DNA from: Treponema sp.
GTDB lineage: Bacteria; Spirochaetota; Spirochaetia; Treponematales; Treponemataceae
Direction: 5' to 3'
Length of the DNA: 64,000 nucleotides
Assembly: GCA_017550685.1 (NCBI GenBank)
Contig: JAFZOJ010000134.1
Coordinates: forward strand, 54,715 to 118,714
In this document: one piece after another, positions 26,479 through 34,014 of the stretch
How positions within the stretch are numbered: the stretch's first letter is position 1
How the letters are laid out: each line of letters starts with the position of its first letter
The notes under the pieces: generated by a model
What the model saw: only the letters and a program-made list of their open reading frames with translations
Databases searched by the model: none
Told to the model about the DNA's origin: nothing
Position numbers and translations under genes: made by a program

Positions 26479-27768
26479 TTATTTAATAATTATACAGTTT
26501 CTACCGGTTGATTTAGCTTCGTACATTGCCTGGTCTACTCTGTCAAAAAGAACCGGTGAAGTGTCGCCTTCTTTTATTTCTGTAAGACCAATACTGCAGG
26601 TAAGCTTTCCGATTTTGTCAAAGGTTGCATCGGATATTTTCTGCTTAAGCTGTCCGGCAAGTTCCTTTGCCTTTTCAATTTTAATATCGTAGCAGACACA
26701 AATAAATTCTTCTCCACCCCAGCGTCCGGTTACAATATTATAATCCTTTGTAAAATCAAGAATCTCGGCAACGAACTGCTTTAATACAACATTACCTGTT
26801 GAATGTCCAAACTGATCATTAACTTTTTTAAAGTAGTCAATATCAATCATCATATAGGTAACAGGTATTTTTACAGTATTAAATGATTCGATTGAATTGC
26901 TTATTTCGGTTTCGATTCTGCCATGATTAAACAAAGATGTAAGAGAATCTGTAGAAGCAAGCTCTTCGTATTTTTTAAGGCTGTTCAAAAGCTGAATTGA
27001 ACTGTCATGAATATTCTGAACCATAAATACAAAACGGAAATCATCTTCATTTGTAGTTTCTGCACGGCTGAATATCAACTTAACCCAGATAAAAACACCT
27101 TCAAGATTTTTCATCTGACAGTCAAAGGAGGTTGTGCGGCCAGGCATAAGGTTCTTTTTTAAGTATTCAGGATCTGTCCGCTCAAGGAAGAGCTTCTGGT
27201 CTTCGGGCCAGATCATGTTTACAATCATCATACGCCAGTCGGTATATTTAATGTCGTAATTCTGCGGATTGCTTGAAATTTCTGTAACATTGATACTGTA
27301 GGCAACGTTCTTGATTAAATCTACATACATAGAAAAAAGGAATGAGCTTTGGATAGTATCAATCTTTTTGTCAGTCAGGAATTCGCGTACATATTCTGAA
27401 TTATCAAGTTCATCAAGCAGAAACATGTAGTTTGTGCTTTCTTCATCAAGGGGATAAATGGAAATCTGCACAAGATAAGATCTATCCTCAATACGCAGCT
27501 TAATACGGTCTACATATTTTCCCTTGAATTTTCCAATCATTGGAATAAAAACATGATAATCGTCGGTAATCTTATCTGTCTTATCGTTAAAATGGAACCA
27601 AAGCTTTTCTATAAGCTTTTCGTAACTACCATTATCTTCCAGAATATCCTGGAATAGCCCCGATTTTTTTATAACGTGGTAATTGTCCTTTGGGGCATCT
27701 ACAATTAATATTGCATCAACTTTTTCGAATAATAAATTGGAAACTGATTCCTTAGTGTAATCACTCAT
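26479..27768 (-). CDS. Diguanylate cyclase with N-terminal PAS-like sensor
   Basis: 429 residues, no membrane segments. Residues ~20-255 form two PAS-like units (FIPMIGKFKGKYVDRIKLRI, FDCQMKNLEGVFIWVKLIFS). The GGDEF domain starts STDSLTSLFNHGRIE near 270, has MMIDIDYFKKVNDQFGHSTG near 305 and an intact active loop GRWGGEEFICV near 345, so it should make c-di-GMP. The ribosome site GAGGG is 8-10 bases before the ATG. It converges on the EAL fusion gene with one base between stops; together they could form a make/break pair for c-di-GMP. Confidence 0.93.
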   Translation of the reverse strand: MSDYTKESVSNLLFEKVDAILIVDAPKDNYHVIKKSGLFQDILEDNGSYEKLIEKLWFHFNDKTDKITDDYHVFIPMIGKFKGKYVDRIKLRIEDRSYLVQISIYPLDEESTNYMFLLDELDNSEYVREFLTDKKIDTIQSSFLFSMYVDLIKNVAYSINVTEISSNPQNYDIKYTDWRMMIVNMIWPEDQKLFLERTDPEYLKKNLMPGRTTSFDCQMKNLEGVFIWVKLIFSRAETTNEDDFRFVFMVQNIHDSSIQLLNSLKKYEELASTDSLTSLFNHGRIETEISNSIESFNTVKIPVTYMMIDIDYFKKVNDQFGHSTGNVVLKQFVAEILDFTKDYNIVTGRWGGEEFICVCYDIKIEKAKELAGQLKQKISDATFDKIGKLTCSIGLTEIKEGDTSPVLFDRVDQAMYEAKSTGRNCIIIK

Positions 27769-27840
27769 AATCCAACCCTCGAAAAAAATATATATATAAT
27801 AATATTATCCTACTAAATCAGTAGATTTGCAACCTTTATT

Positions 27841-28416
27841 TTATGCCGGAGTATAAACAACTGCAAGAATCTTTGCAGGATTTTCTCCGTGACTGTGAAC
27901 GTGATGTGCTACAATTGATTCGTAGTAAATTGAGTCTCCCTGCTTAAGCTCATACTTGTCCTTGCCGTAGATAATTTCTACTTCGCCTTCCAGAACGTAG
28001 ATGAACTCCTCTCCTTCGTGGGTAGAAGTCTTTATTTCTTCTTCTGAGCTTGGGAAAATATCAATTACAAACGGATCCATGTGGCGTCCGGCCTTGTCTT
28101 TGGCGAGTGTATAAAAGTCCAGGTCAGAATTGATTGCGTTTCCTCTGTCGCTGAAGCGTGTTACTTCTTTTTTGTCTTGAGCGCGTGAAACTACTGGGCC
28201 TAAGTTTTCGTCATCGTCCATAAAGGTACCAAGTCTTACGCCAAGTACACGTGCAATCTTAATAAGCGGAGTAAGGTTTGGAACAAGACTTCCGTCTTCA
28301 ATACTTGCAATCTGCTGAACGCTAAGATTTGTGCGTTCACTAACGTCTTCTATAGAGAGTTTGCGGTTTTCTCGAACCAGTTTTACCTTTGCACCAATTT
28401 TATTCTTTTCACTCAT
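27841..28416 (-). CDS. XRE-family regulator with cupin domain, oxidoreductase-linked
   Basis: 191 residues: HTH at ~9-65 (KLVRENRKLSIEDVSERTNL, VQQIASIEDGSLVPN) and cupin at ~120-185 (STHEGEEFIYVLEGEVEI, LKQGDSIYYESIVAHHVHSH). Paralogue of the protein at 16583-17134. Ribosome site AAGGAG is 6 bases before the ATG. It lies downstream of the gamma subunit gene with a 157 bp gap of REP hairpins and may be read from the oxidoreductase promoter or separately. Candidate regulator of the three matched promoters. Confidence 0.92.
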   Translation of the reverse strand: MSEKNKIGAKVKLVRENRKLSIEDVSERTNLSVQQIASIEDGSLVPNLTPLIKIARVLGVRLGTFMDDDENLGPVVSRAQDKKEVTRFSDRGNAINSDLDFYTLAKDKAGRHMDPFVIDIFPSSEEEIKTSTHEGEEFIYVLEGEVEIIYGKDKYELKQGDSIYYESIVAHHVHSHGENPAKILAVVYTPA

Positions 28417-28433
28417 AATTTCTCCTTATTTAA

Positions 28434-28571
28434 GATTCCCGCGTCAAGCGCGGGAATGAGACGTACGCTGTCGCGTACTTACCGACATTTTGCTTCGCAA
28501 AAGTCGCAGTGTCATTGTCGGGCTTGACGCGGGAATGACACAATGTCATTGTCGGGCTTGACCCGACAATC
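28434..28571. repeat. Mosaic array of REP-like hairpins
   Basis: At least four hairpins fill the gap between two genes: ATTCCCGCG/CGCGGGAAT near 28434-28457, AGACGTACGC/GCGTACTT near 28459-28480, ATTTTGC/GCAAAAG near 28487-28502, and two ATTGTCGGG-type units at 28514-28535 and 28549-28570, the first ending in the CGCGGGAATGA sequence of the first hairpin. The array mixes two hairpin families. Confidence 0.75.
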
Positions 28572-28573
28572 TC

Positions 28574-29125
28574 TTACTTAATTTCGTATTCTTTATTATA
28601 CGCAGCCTCAATAGTAGCAATGTTTATAGGGTTAAACTTCTTATTACGCTCACTGATTGCTTCATCAAGGGCAAACTCAAACGGCTTTGGACCGCTGATC
28701 ATTCCAGGTATTACTTTGGCAAGACAGCCAAGGACTACCATGTTTGCACCACGCGGATTGTTTGTTTCTGCTGCCATTTCGTTACATGGAAGAGCCAGAG
28801 TCTTAATATCCTTACGGGTAGGTTCAATGTCAATCAGGCTGCTGTTATAAATGAGGAGTCCGCCAGGTTTAAGCCATTCTTCAAATTTTGTCATACTTGG
28901 TTTGTTCAAGGCAACTACTACATCCGGCTTTTCAATTACAGGAGAAGCAACCTCTTCATCACTTACAATTACAGAACAGTTGGCAGTTCCACCGCGCATT
29001 TCTGCACCGTATGAAGGAATGTGAGAAACAAATTTATCTTCGCTCATTCCGGCAAGTGTAAGGATTTTTCCGGCAAGGATAACTCCCTGTCCACCAAAGC
29101 CTGCAAAAATTATTTCTGTTGTCAT
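28574..29125 (-). CDS. vorC: 2-oxoacid:ferredoxin oxidoreductase, gamma subunit
   Basis: 183 residues, full length for the gamma subunit (MTTEIIFAGFGGQGVILAGKI with the G-x-GGQG motif; IPSYGAEMRGGTANCSVIVS near 40). It helps bind CoA and shuttle electrons. The last structural gene of a D-A-B-C operon; GGAGG lies 6 bases before its ATG. I favour a branched-chain 2-oxoacid (VOR-type) enzyme over a 2-oxoglutarate enzyme from subunit layout, hence the tentative symbol. Confidence 0.88.
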   Translation of the reverse strand: MTTEIIFAGFGGQGVILAGKILTLAGMSEDKFVSHIPSYGAEMRGGTANCSVIVSDEEVASPVIEKPDVVVALNKPSMTKFEEWLKPGGLLIYNSSLIDIEPTRKDIKTLALPCNEMAAETNNPRGANMVVLGCLAKVIPGMISGPKPFEFALDEAISERNKKFNPINIATIEAAYNKEYEIK

Positions 29126-29143
29126 ATTAATTCCTCCTGCACC

Positions 29144-29932
29144 CTACTTTACTACTACGCCTGCAACAGGTTTTGCTGCATCCGGAGCATTGCCTGCAGG
29201 AATATCACGGAACACTCCCAGAGGATAATAAGGTTCCATCTGGTCCTTTACCCAGTCTGCGGCAACTGTAGGAGCAACACCCCAGTTTGTAGGACACATG
29301 CTCAAAACTTCTACAAAGCTGTAGCCCTTTCCTTCCTTCTGGTAGGTCAAAGCTTTTTTGATTGCAGCCTTAGTCTGATTAATATGCTTTACATCATAAA
29401 CTGCACAGCGCTCGATATATTTTGGTTCAACAAGTGTGTTCAAAAGCTCGCAGGCACGGATTGGGTAACCAACATCTCCTGCATCACGGCCATATGGACT
29501 GGTCTTAGTTACCTGACCAACAAGAGAAGTTGGAGCCATCTGTCCGCCTGTCATTCCGTAAATTGCGTTGTTGATAAAGATTACTGTGATATTTTCTCCA
29601 CGGTTAGCAGCGTGAACAGTTTCTCCCATACCAATTGCAAGAAGATCACCGTCACCCTGATAGCTGATTACAAGCTTGTCCGGATGAACACGCTTTAAAC
29701 CTGTAGCAACTGCCGGTGCACGACCATGAGCGGCTTCACAGGAATCAACGTTAATATAGTTATATGCATAAACTGCACAACCAACAGGTGCAACAAGAAG
29801 GACATCGCTCTGGATATCTAATTCATCAATTACCTGAGCAATAAGCTTGTGAACAATTCCGTGTCCACAGCCACCGCAGTAGTGAGTCTTATTATCCTTC
29901 ATTGATTTAGGGAATTCATATTTCTTAGACAT
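29144..29932 (-). CDS. vorB: 2-oxoacid:ferredoxin oxidoreductase, beta (ThDP-binding) subunit
   Basis: 262 residues. Carries the CGGCGHGIVHKL start, the thiamine-diphosphate motif GDGDLLAIGMGETVHAANR (~95-113) followed by NNAIYGMTGGQMAPTS, typical of PorB/KorB/VorB. Overlaps the alpha gene by 8 bp and is followed by the gamma gene after 18 bp, so the subunits are made in step. Subunit letters vary between databases; the role is decarboxylation or reductive carboxylation at the ThDP site. Confidence 0.92.
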   Translation of the reverse strand: MSKKYEFPKSMKDNKTHYCGGCGHGIVHKLIAQVIDELDIQSDVLLVAPVGCAVYAYNYINVDSCEAAHGRAPAVATGLKRVHPDKLVISYQGDGDLLAIGMGETVHAANRGENITVIFINNAIYGMTGGQMAPTSLVGQVTKTSPYGRDAGDVGYPIRACELLNTLVEPKYIERCAVYDVKHINQTKAAIKKALTYQKEGKGYSFVEVLSMCPTNWGVAPTVAADWVKDQMEPYYPLGVFRDIPAGNAPDAAKPVAGVVVK

Positions 29933-30983
29933 AGTTCTTTACCTTCTCAATAATTACATCTACTTTAGGAATAATTCCACCCGGCTCTCCGTAGAAATCA
30001 ACATCACTTGGTTTATGACCACAATAAAGCTTTACATCCTGAACCATTTGTCCCATAGACATTTCTACAGTAAGGATTTTTTTTGCATTTGCACAGGCTG
30101 CTTCGAGTTCCTTCTGTGGGAACGGCCAGAGTGTAATTGGTCTGAAAAGTCCTGCCTTGATTCCCTGTTCGCGAAGCATCTTAACTGCCTTTTTACAGAC
30201 ACGGGCTGCAGTACCATAACCTGTAAGTACTACATCTGCATCATCACACATGTATGTTTCGCTCATTGTTTCATTAGCCTGAATCTTGTCGTAATTTTCA
30301 AAAAGCTCTTTTGTATGCTTGTTCAAATCATAGTCATCACCGTTCAAGCGGAGTGAAAGAGCAATATTGTTCTGGCGGTCTGATGTGCGTCCTGTAAGTG
30401 CCCAAGGCTTTGGAGGGAACTTTGTAACATATTCAGGAAGGATACACGGTTCACTCATTTGTCCAAGGTATCCGTCTCCCAAAATCATACAAACAACACG
30501 ATATTTATCTGCAATTTCAAAAGCTTTTACTGTGTAGTCGGCCATTTCCTGAACAGTACCAGGCGCAATAACTACAACATGATAGTCTCCGTTACCACCG
30601 CCTCTAGTTGCCTGAAAGTAGTCTCCCTGAGCACCACTAATGTTTCCAAGACCAGGACCACCACGCATCATATTTACGATAACAACTGGAAGCTGAGCTC
30701 CTGAAAGATATGAGATTCCTTCCTGTTTAAGAGAAATACCGGGAGAAGAAGAAGAAGTCATAGCGCGGGCTCCGGCAGCACTGGCACCCATAACCATATT
30801 TACAGCGGCAAGTTCACTTTCTGCCTGAAGAAAACAGCCGTTTTCCTGAGGTAAACGTTTTGCCATATAAGCGGGAATTTCATTTTGTGGAGTAATTGGA
30901 TATGCAAAATAATAGCGGCAGCCTGCTCTGATTGCGGCTTCTCCAATTGCTTCGTTACCTTTCATCAATACTTTATTACTCAT
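29925..30983 (-). CDS. vorA: 2-oxoacid:ferredoxin oxidoreductase, alpha subunit
   Basis: 352 residues from ATG 30983 (MSNKVLMKGNEAIGEAAIRA), which follows the ferredoxin stop as TAATATG; a longer in-frame start at 30998 lies inside that gene and is rejected. Motifs: YYFAYPITPQNEIPAYMA near 25, SSSSPGISLKQEGISYLSGA near 75, GGPGLGNISGAQGDY, and the C-terminal transketolase-like fold with VLTGYGTAARVCKKA near 260. Close to proteins usually named VorB or KorA. Partner of the beta, gamma and ferredoxin subunits. Confidence 0.93.
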   Translation of the reverse strand: MSNKVLMKGNEAIGEAAIRAGCRYYFAYPITPQNEIPAYMAKRLPQENGCFLQAESELAAVNMVMGASAAGARAMTSSSSPGISLKQEGISYLSGAQLPVVIVNMMRGGPGLGNISGAQGDYFQATRGGGNGDYHVVVIAPGTVQEMADYTVKAFEIADKYRVVCMILGDGYLGQMSEPCILPEYVTKFPPKPWALTGRTSDRQNNIALSLRLNGDDYDLNKHTKELFENYDKIQANETMSETYMCDDADVVLTGYGTAARVCKKAVKMLREQGIKAGLFRPITLWPFPQKELEAACANAKKILTVEMSMGQMVQDVKLYCGHKPSDVDFYGEPGGIIPKVDVIIEKVKNYV

Positions 30984-30984
30984 A

Positions 30985-31197
30985 TTATTCTGCCTCAATC
31001 TCTATAACGCAGTCCGGGCACATAGTTGCACAGAATGCACAGGCAATACAACTTGCCTCATCGGTACAAACAGGATAAAAAACACCCTGACCATTGGTTT
31101 CTTTTGACATTTCCAGGATTTTTTTAGGACAAACGCGAATACAAAGTGCGCAGCCTTTACATCTCTCCGTGTTAATTAACGGTCTTCCTATTGCCAT
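30985..31197 (-). CDS. vorD: 2-oxoacid:ferredoxin oxidoreductase, delta (ferredoxin) subunit
   Basis: 70 residues with two [4Fe-4S] motifs, CKGCALCIRVCP at 13-24 and CIACAFCATMCP at 50-61, which relay electrons between the ThDP site and free ferredoxin. First gene of the operon; a GGAG ribosome site lies about 7 bases before the ATG. Transcription should start near 31220 from promoter 3 of the matched set. Confidence 0.93.
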   Translation of the reverse strand: MAIGRPLINTERCKGCALCIRVCPKKILEMSKETNGQGVFYPVCTDEASCIACAFCATMCPDCVIEIEAE

Positions 31198-31226
31198 AAT
31201 TTCTCCAAAATAATACTATTAATGAT

Positions 31227-31298
31227 AATATAAACTAAAAAAATATTTATTTCAATAGATTTTCTTTAATAATATTAAAGATATTTATTATAATTAAA
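31227..31298 (-). promoter_or_regulatory. Promoter 3 of the three-member set (oxidoreductase operon)
   Basis: On the minus strand: 15-mers at 31298-31284 and 31279-31265 (TTTAATATTATTAAA), 19 bp apart, TCTATTGA with -35 TTGAAA (31255-31250), 17 bp spacer, -10 TATATT (31232-31227). Upstream of -35 it is nearly base-for-base the same as promoter 2. Confidence 0.75.
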
Positions 31299-31325
31299 TT
31301 TTATTTTCAAGTTACAGGATTATTC

Positions 31326-31360
31326 CCTGGCACCTGGCACCTAAAACCTGGAACCTAACA
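31326..31360. repeat. Five-unit 7-bp tandem repeat
   Basis: CCTGGCA, CCTGGCA, CCTAAAA, CCTGGAA, CCTAACA in a row (consensus CCTRRMA). It runs over the stop codon (31355-31357) of the HD-domain gene. Pattern seen directly; function unknown. Confidence 0.7.
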
Positions 31361-32062
31361 TCCGAACCACTGAGCAGCAGTCTGATCTGCTAACTGCAGC
31401 AGAATTACAAGCGGATTCTGTAAAAAGTTAGAATAATTGTAGGTTTCGCTGTCGCTCAAATCGCTGAATCCCATATGGCGGCTTACTGCTTCTAAAACCA
31501 TGCGATTTTCTATCATAGAAGGCATTATTTTGAGCATCATAAGTACAGATTCATTACCGTGACCAAGGTTACGATTTTCGCTTTTTGTTTTATAGAAAGG
31601 CTGTTTTACCCAGTTTCCGCTTATATCTTTGGTGTTGCGGTATTCTACTCCATAAAAGCCTGTCTTGCAAAAATCGTGAACTAAAGCACTAACAAATATA
31701 TCTTTGGCAGTAATTGTATATTCATCACCTGTCGGACAGGCAAAATAATTATCAAGTACTGGTTTGGCAAATTCCAGAGCCTGTTTTATAACCATAAGTG
31801 TATGAAGACTTAATCCGCCTTTAAAATTTCCGTGGAACTTAGTACTTGCAGGTGCAGTCCAGAAATCAGTTTTATCAAGCCAGTCTTTGAGCGCTGCTGT
31901 TTCCATAGGATCTTTCATAATATAATCAATCATATTAAGAATTGCAGGCTTTACATTTTCTATATTGTTTGTACCGTCTGCATGGTGCGGAGAATATTCC
32001 TTGTAAATATCCAGAAGCTCGTATACATCTGTAAAAAGTTCGTTTTTCTGTTCGTCGGTCAT
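31355..32062 (-). CDS. HD-domain phosphohydrolase
   Basis: 235 residues from ATG 32062 (MTDEQKNELFTDVYELL), which has AAGGA about 9 bases upstream. A longer in-frame start at 32113 would add 17 residues translated from a REP hairpin and is rejected. HD metal ligands: SLHTLMVIKQAL (~H95), ALVHDFCKTGF (HD ~130) and LGHGNESV (~170). The substrate is unknown; HD proteins of this type hydrolyse nucleotides or phosphoesters. Close to HD proteins that stand alone in gut bacteria. Confidence 0.8.
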   Translation of the reverse strand: MTDEQKNELFTDVYELLDIYKEYSPHHADGTNNIENVKPAILNMIDYIMKDPMETAALKDWLDKTDFWTAPASTKFHGNFKGGLSLHTLMVIKQALEFAKPVLDNYFACPTGDEYTITAKDIFVSALVHDFCKTGFYGVEYRNTKDISGNWVKQPFYKTKSENRNLGHGNESVLMMLKIMPSMIENRMVLEAVSRHMGFSDLSDSETYNYSNFLQNPLVILLQLADQTAAQWFGC

Positions 32063-32089
32063 AAATATATCCTTTTTAAAATATGTCTT

Positions 32090-32110
32090 TACCGGGCTTG
32101 ACCCGATAAT
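32090..32110. repeat. Single REP-like hairpin
   Basis: TTACCGGG-CTTGA-CCCGATAA, a member of the CGGG-CTTGA-CCCG family, between the OmpA stop and the HD gene start. It supplies the false N-terminus of the longer HD reading frame. Confidence 0.7.
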
Positions 32111-33303
32111 CATTTATTTGTCAGTATCGTAATCTCTACTCGTCTGTTTCGTGCTCTGCCTTCCGGTGTATCATTGTCGGCTACAGGCTTGGTTCCGCCG
32201 CTTCCTTTGGTTATAAACTTATCTTTAGAAAGTCCGCGTGCAGTTAATTCTGCAACAATCGTATGTGCTCGGTCAAGAGAAAGCTGCATTTCATCAGATT
32301 CGTCTCCAACTCTTGCTGTATGACCTTCTATCAAAACCATATTGCGAGGCACTTTTTTAAGAAGCTCGGCTATCTGGCCCAGTCTGTTTTTTTCATCAGG
32401 CAAAAGCTCTGCCTTGTTGGCAACAAACTGCAGATCTCGGATAATGAGCATATATCCGGAATCTGTTTTTTCATATTCTATATCGTTTTCTGCAATCAGG
32501 CTGTTTATTGCAGGAAGTATTAAATCTTCTTCCACAGAGCTAGGATAATCAGTAAACAACGAAATTGTACCCTTGTATGAAATTTTTCGTCCATCATTAT
32601 AAATAAAGGTTTCGTCTACATTGTCGTGAATTAAAATGGCTGCACCACTGTTCACATCAATATAAATTTTTGCCTCATGCTTACCGGCAGCAGATTTTAA
32701 GTTTGGGTCTCCGTCATAATCTATATAACTTGATCCAATTCCATAACCATATCTTGTTGCCCACAAAGCTTTTACTACCCAAACATCTCTTTCGTTATAT
32801 TCTCTTTGGTCTGTTAATGTGTACTGAACATAAATAGGCATTCTGGTAATAATTCCTTCATTTGAAGGATCTACTGCCCTTATTGCCTTGGCCTCCCAGG
32901 TATCTCCAATTTGAATTTCTTTTTTTGGAAACGACGGAAAGCTCCTGAAAGAAGGATAACCGTTATCTTCAAGCATAGTCATTTCGCCATGCTCGTCTAT
33001 CTTAAACACAGAAACTATTGCATCATGAATACCCTGGTCAATTGCGGCTGCAAGATGCTTTGTATCCTGCTCAACATAAAACAGACCGTCATAAACTCTT
33101 TCAGAATTACTGTAAGTTGGAGTTATAAAAGATTTGACCTCGCGGCTTGTAAGTCCCACATACCTGTTGTTTTCATACTTTCGTAAATCTGTACGCTCTG
33201 TAAGGATGTAATTATCATTTCCGGAATAGCTCAGGTTAATTGGTTGTGCAAAAAGATATATAGAGAAGAAAAATGATATAATAAAGAGAGTCGTTTTTTT
33301 CAT
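32110..33303 (-). CDS. OmpA-family outer membrane/periplasmic protein
   Basis: 397 residues from ATG 33303; an upstream in-frame TTG (33348) abuts the preceding gene and would bury the signal peptide. Signal peptide MKKTTLFIISFFFSIYLFA then QPI. A ~240-residue N-terminal beta-rich domain of unknown type follows. The C-terminal OmpA peptidoglycan-binding domain is at ~290-395: VLIEGHTARVGDES, SLDRAHTIVAELTARGLSKD and DNDTPEGRARNRRVEI. It should tie the outer membrane to the cell wall. No ribosome site is obvious. Confidence 0.88.
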   Translation of the reverse strand: MKKTTLFIISFFFSIYLFAQPINLSYSGNDNYILTERTDLRKYENNRYVGLTSREVKSFITPTYSNSERVYDGLFYVEQDTKHLAAAIDQGIHDAIVSVFKIDEHGEMTMLEDNGYPSFRSFPSFPKKEIQIGDTWEAKAIRAVDPSNEGIITRMPIYVQYTLTDQREYNERDVWVVKALWATRYGYGIGSSYIDYDGDPNLKSAAGKHEAKIYIDVNSGAAILIHDNVDETFIYNDGRKISYKGTISLFTDYPSSVEEDLILPAINSLIAENDIEYEKTDSGYMLIIRDLQFVANKAELLPDEKNRLGQIAELLKKVPRNMVLIEGHTARVGDESDEMQLSLDRAHTIVAELTARGLSKDKFITKGSGGTKPVADNDTPEGRARNRRVEITILTNK

Positions 33304-33348
33304 ATTGGTATGTAGATTGCCGCGCTTTGCTTTAAGGACACGTAGCAA

Positions 33349-33987
33349 TTATATTCCAAGCTCTTCGCCAATCAATACAACTTTGATACGGCCTGCAGGC
33401 TTACAGAATCTTGTTGTTACAAACTGTGCACAAATAGTTCCGCTGGACATACAATTCATACACTCCCCGACTTTCTTGCAAGGAGTATCAATATCAAAGC
33501 GCTGTGCATTTGCAGGAGCTGCATAACCACGGACTCTGGCATAAGCAGCATCCATGTCTTTAACAACTTTATTCATGCCGGCAATTATAACTACATTTTC
33601 AGGTCCGTATATTAAAGCAGCAACGCGGTTTCCTTTACCGTCAATATTAAAGAGCTGACCGTCTTCTGTAATAGCATTGCTGCTCATAATAAATGAACCG
33701 CAGTTCAAAGCCTTGTGCATTATAAGCTCGCGTTCGTCCGGTGTAGAACCCTTATCACGATCAATTAAAGAATAGCCTGCTGCTTCCAGCTTTGCCTTAA
33801 GTCCTAGCTGATCCATTGTCATTGTACCACCCCAGGCTACGGAATGATTTGCAGGAATAATTTCCAGAATCTTTTTTACGGCAGATTCCTTATCTGAACA
33901 ATAATAAGCTTCAAAATTTCTTTTTTTCAAGGACTCAACAACCTTGGGACCTTGTAAATCAAAAAGTTTTTTAACCGGTTCTAACAC
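33349..33987 (-). CDS. LUD-domain (LutC/DUF162-like) protein
   Basis: 212 residues of the LUD fold found in lactate-utilisation proteins: SVAWGGTMTMDQLGL near 50, PDERELIMHKALNCGSFIMS near 85, GPENVVIIAGMNKVVKDMDA near 130. The C-terminus has a cysteine set, CKKVGECMNCMSSGTIC then C about ten residues on, which could bind an iron-sulfur cluster. No LutA or LutB neighbour is present, so a role in lactate oxidation is not supported by context. Confidence 0.85.
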   Translation of the reverse strand: MLEPVKKLFDLQGPKVVESLKKRNFEAYYCSDKESAVKKILEIIPANHSVAWGGTMTMDQLGLKAKLEAAGYSLIDRDKGSTPDERELIMHKALNCGSFIMSSNAITEDGQLFNIDGKGNRVAALIYGPENVVIIAGMNKVVKDMDAAYARVRGYAAPANAQRFDIDTPCKKVGECMNCMSSGTICAQFVTTRFCKPAGRIKVVLIGEELGI

Positions 33988-34014
33988 TTATAACTCCTGT
34001 CATCCTAAGATGTC

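Noticed and set aside
29021..29698. 225-residue ORF opposite the oxidoreductase beta and gamma genes
   Set aside because: Antisense shadow, cysteine-rich low-quality translation, crosses two real genes.
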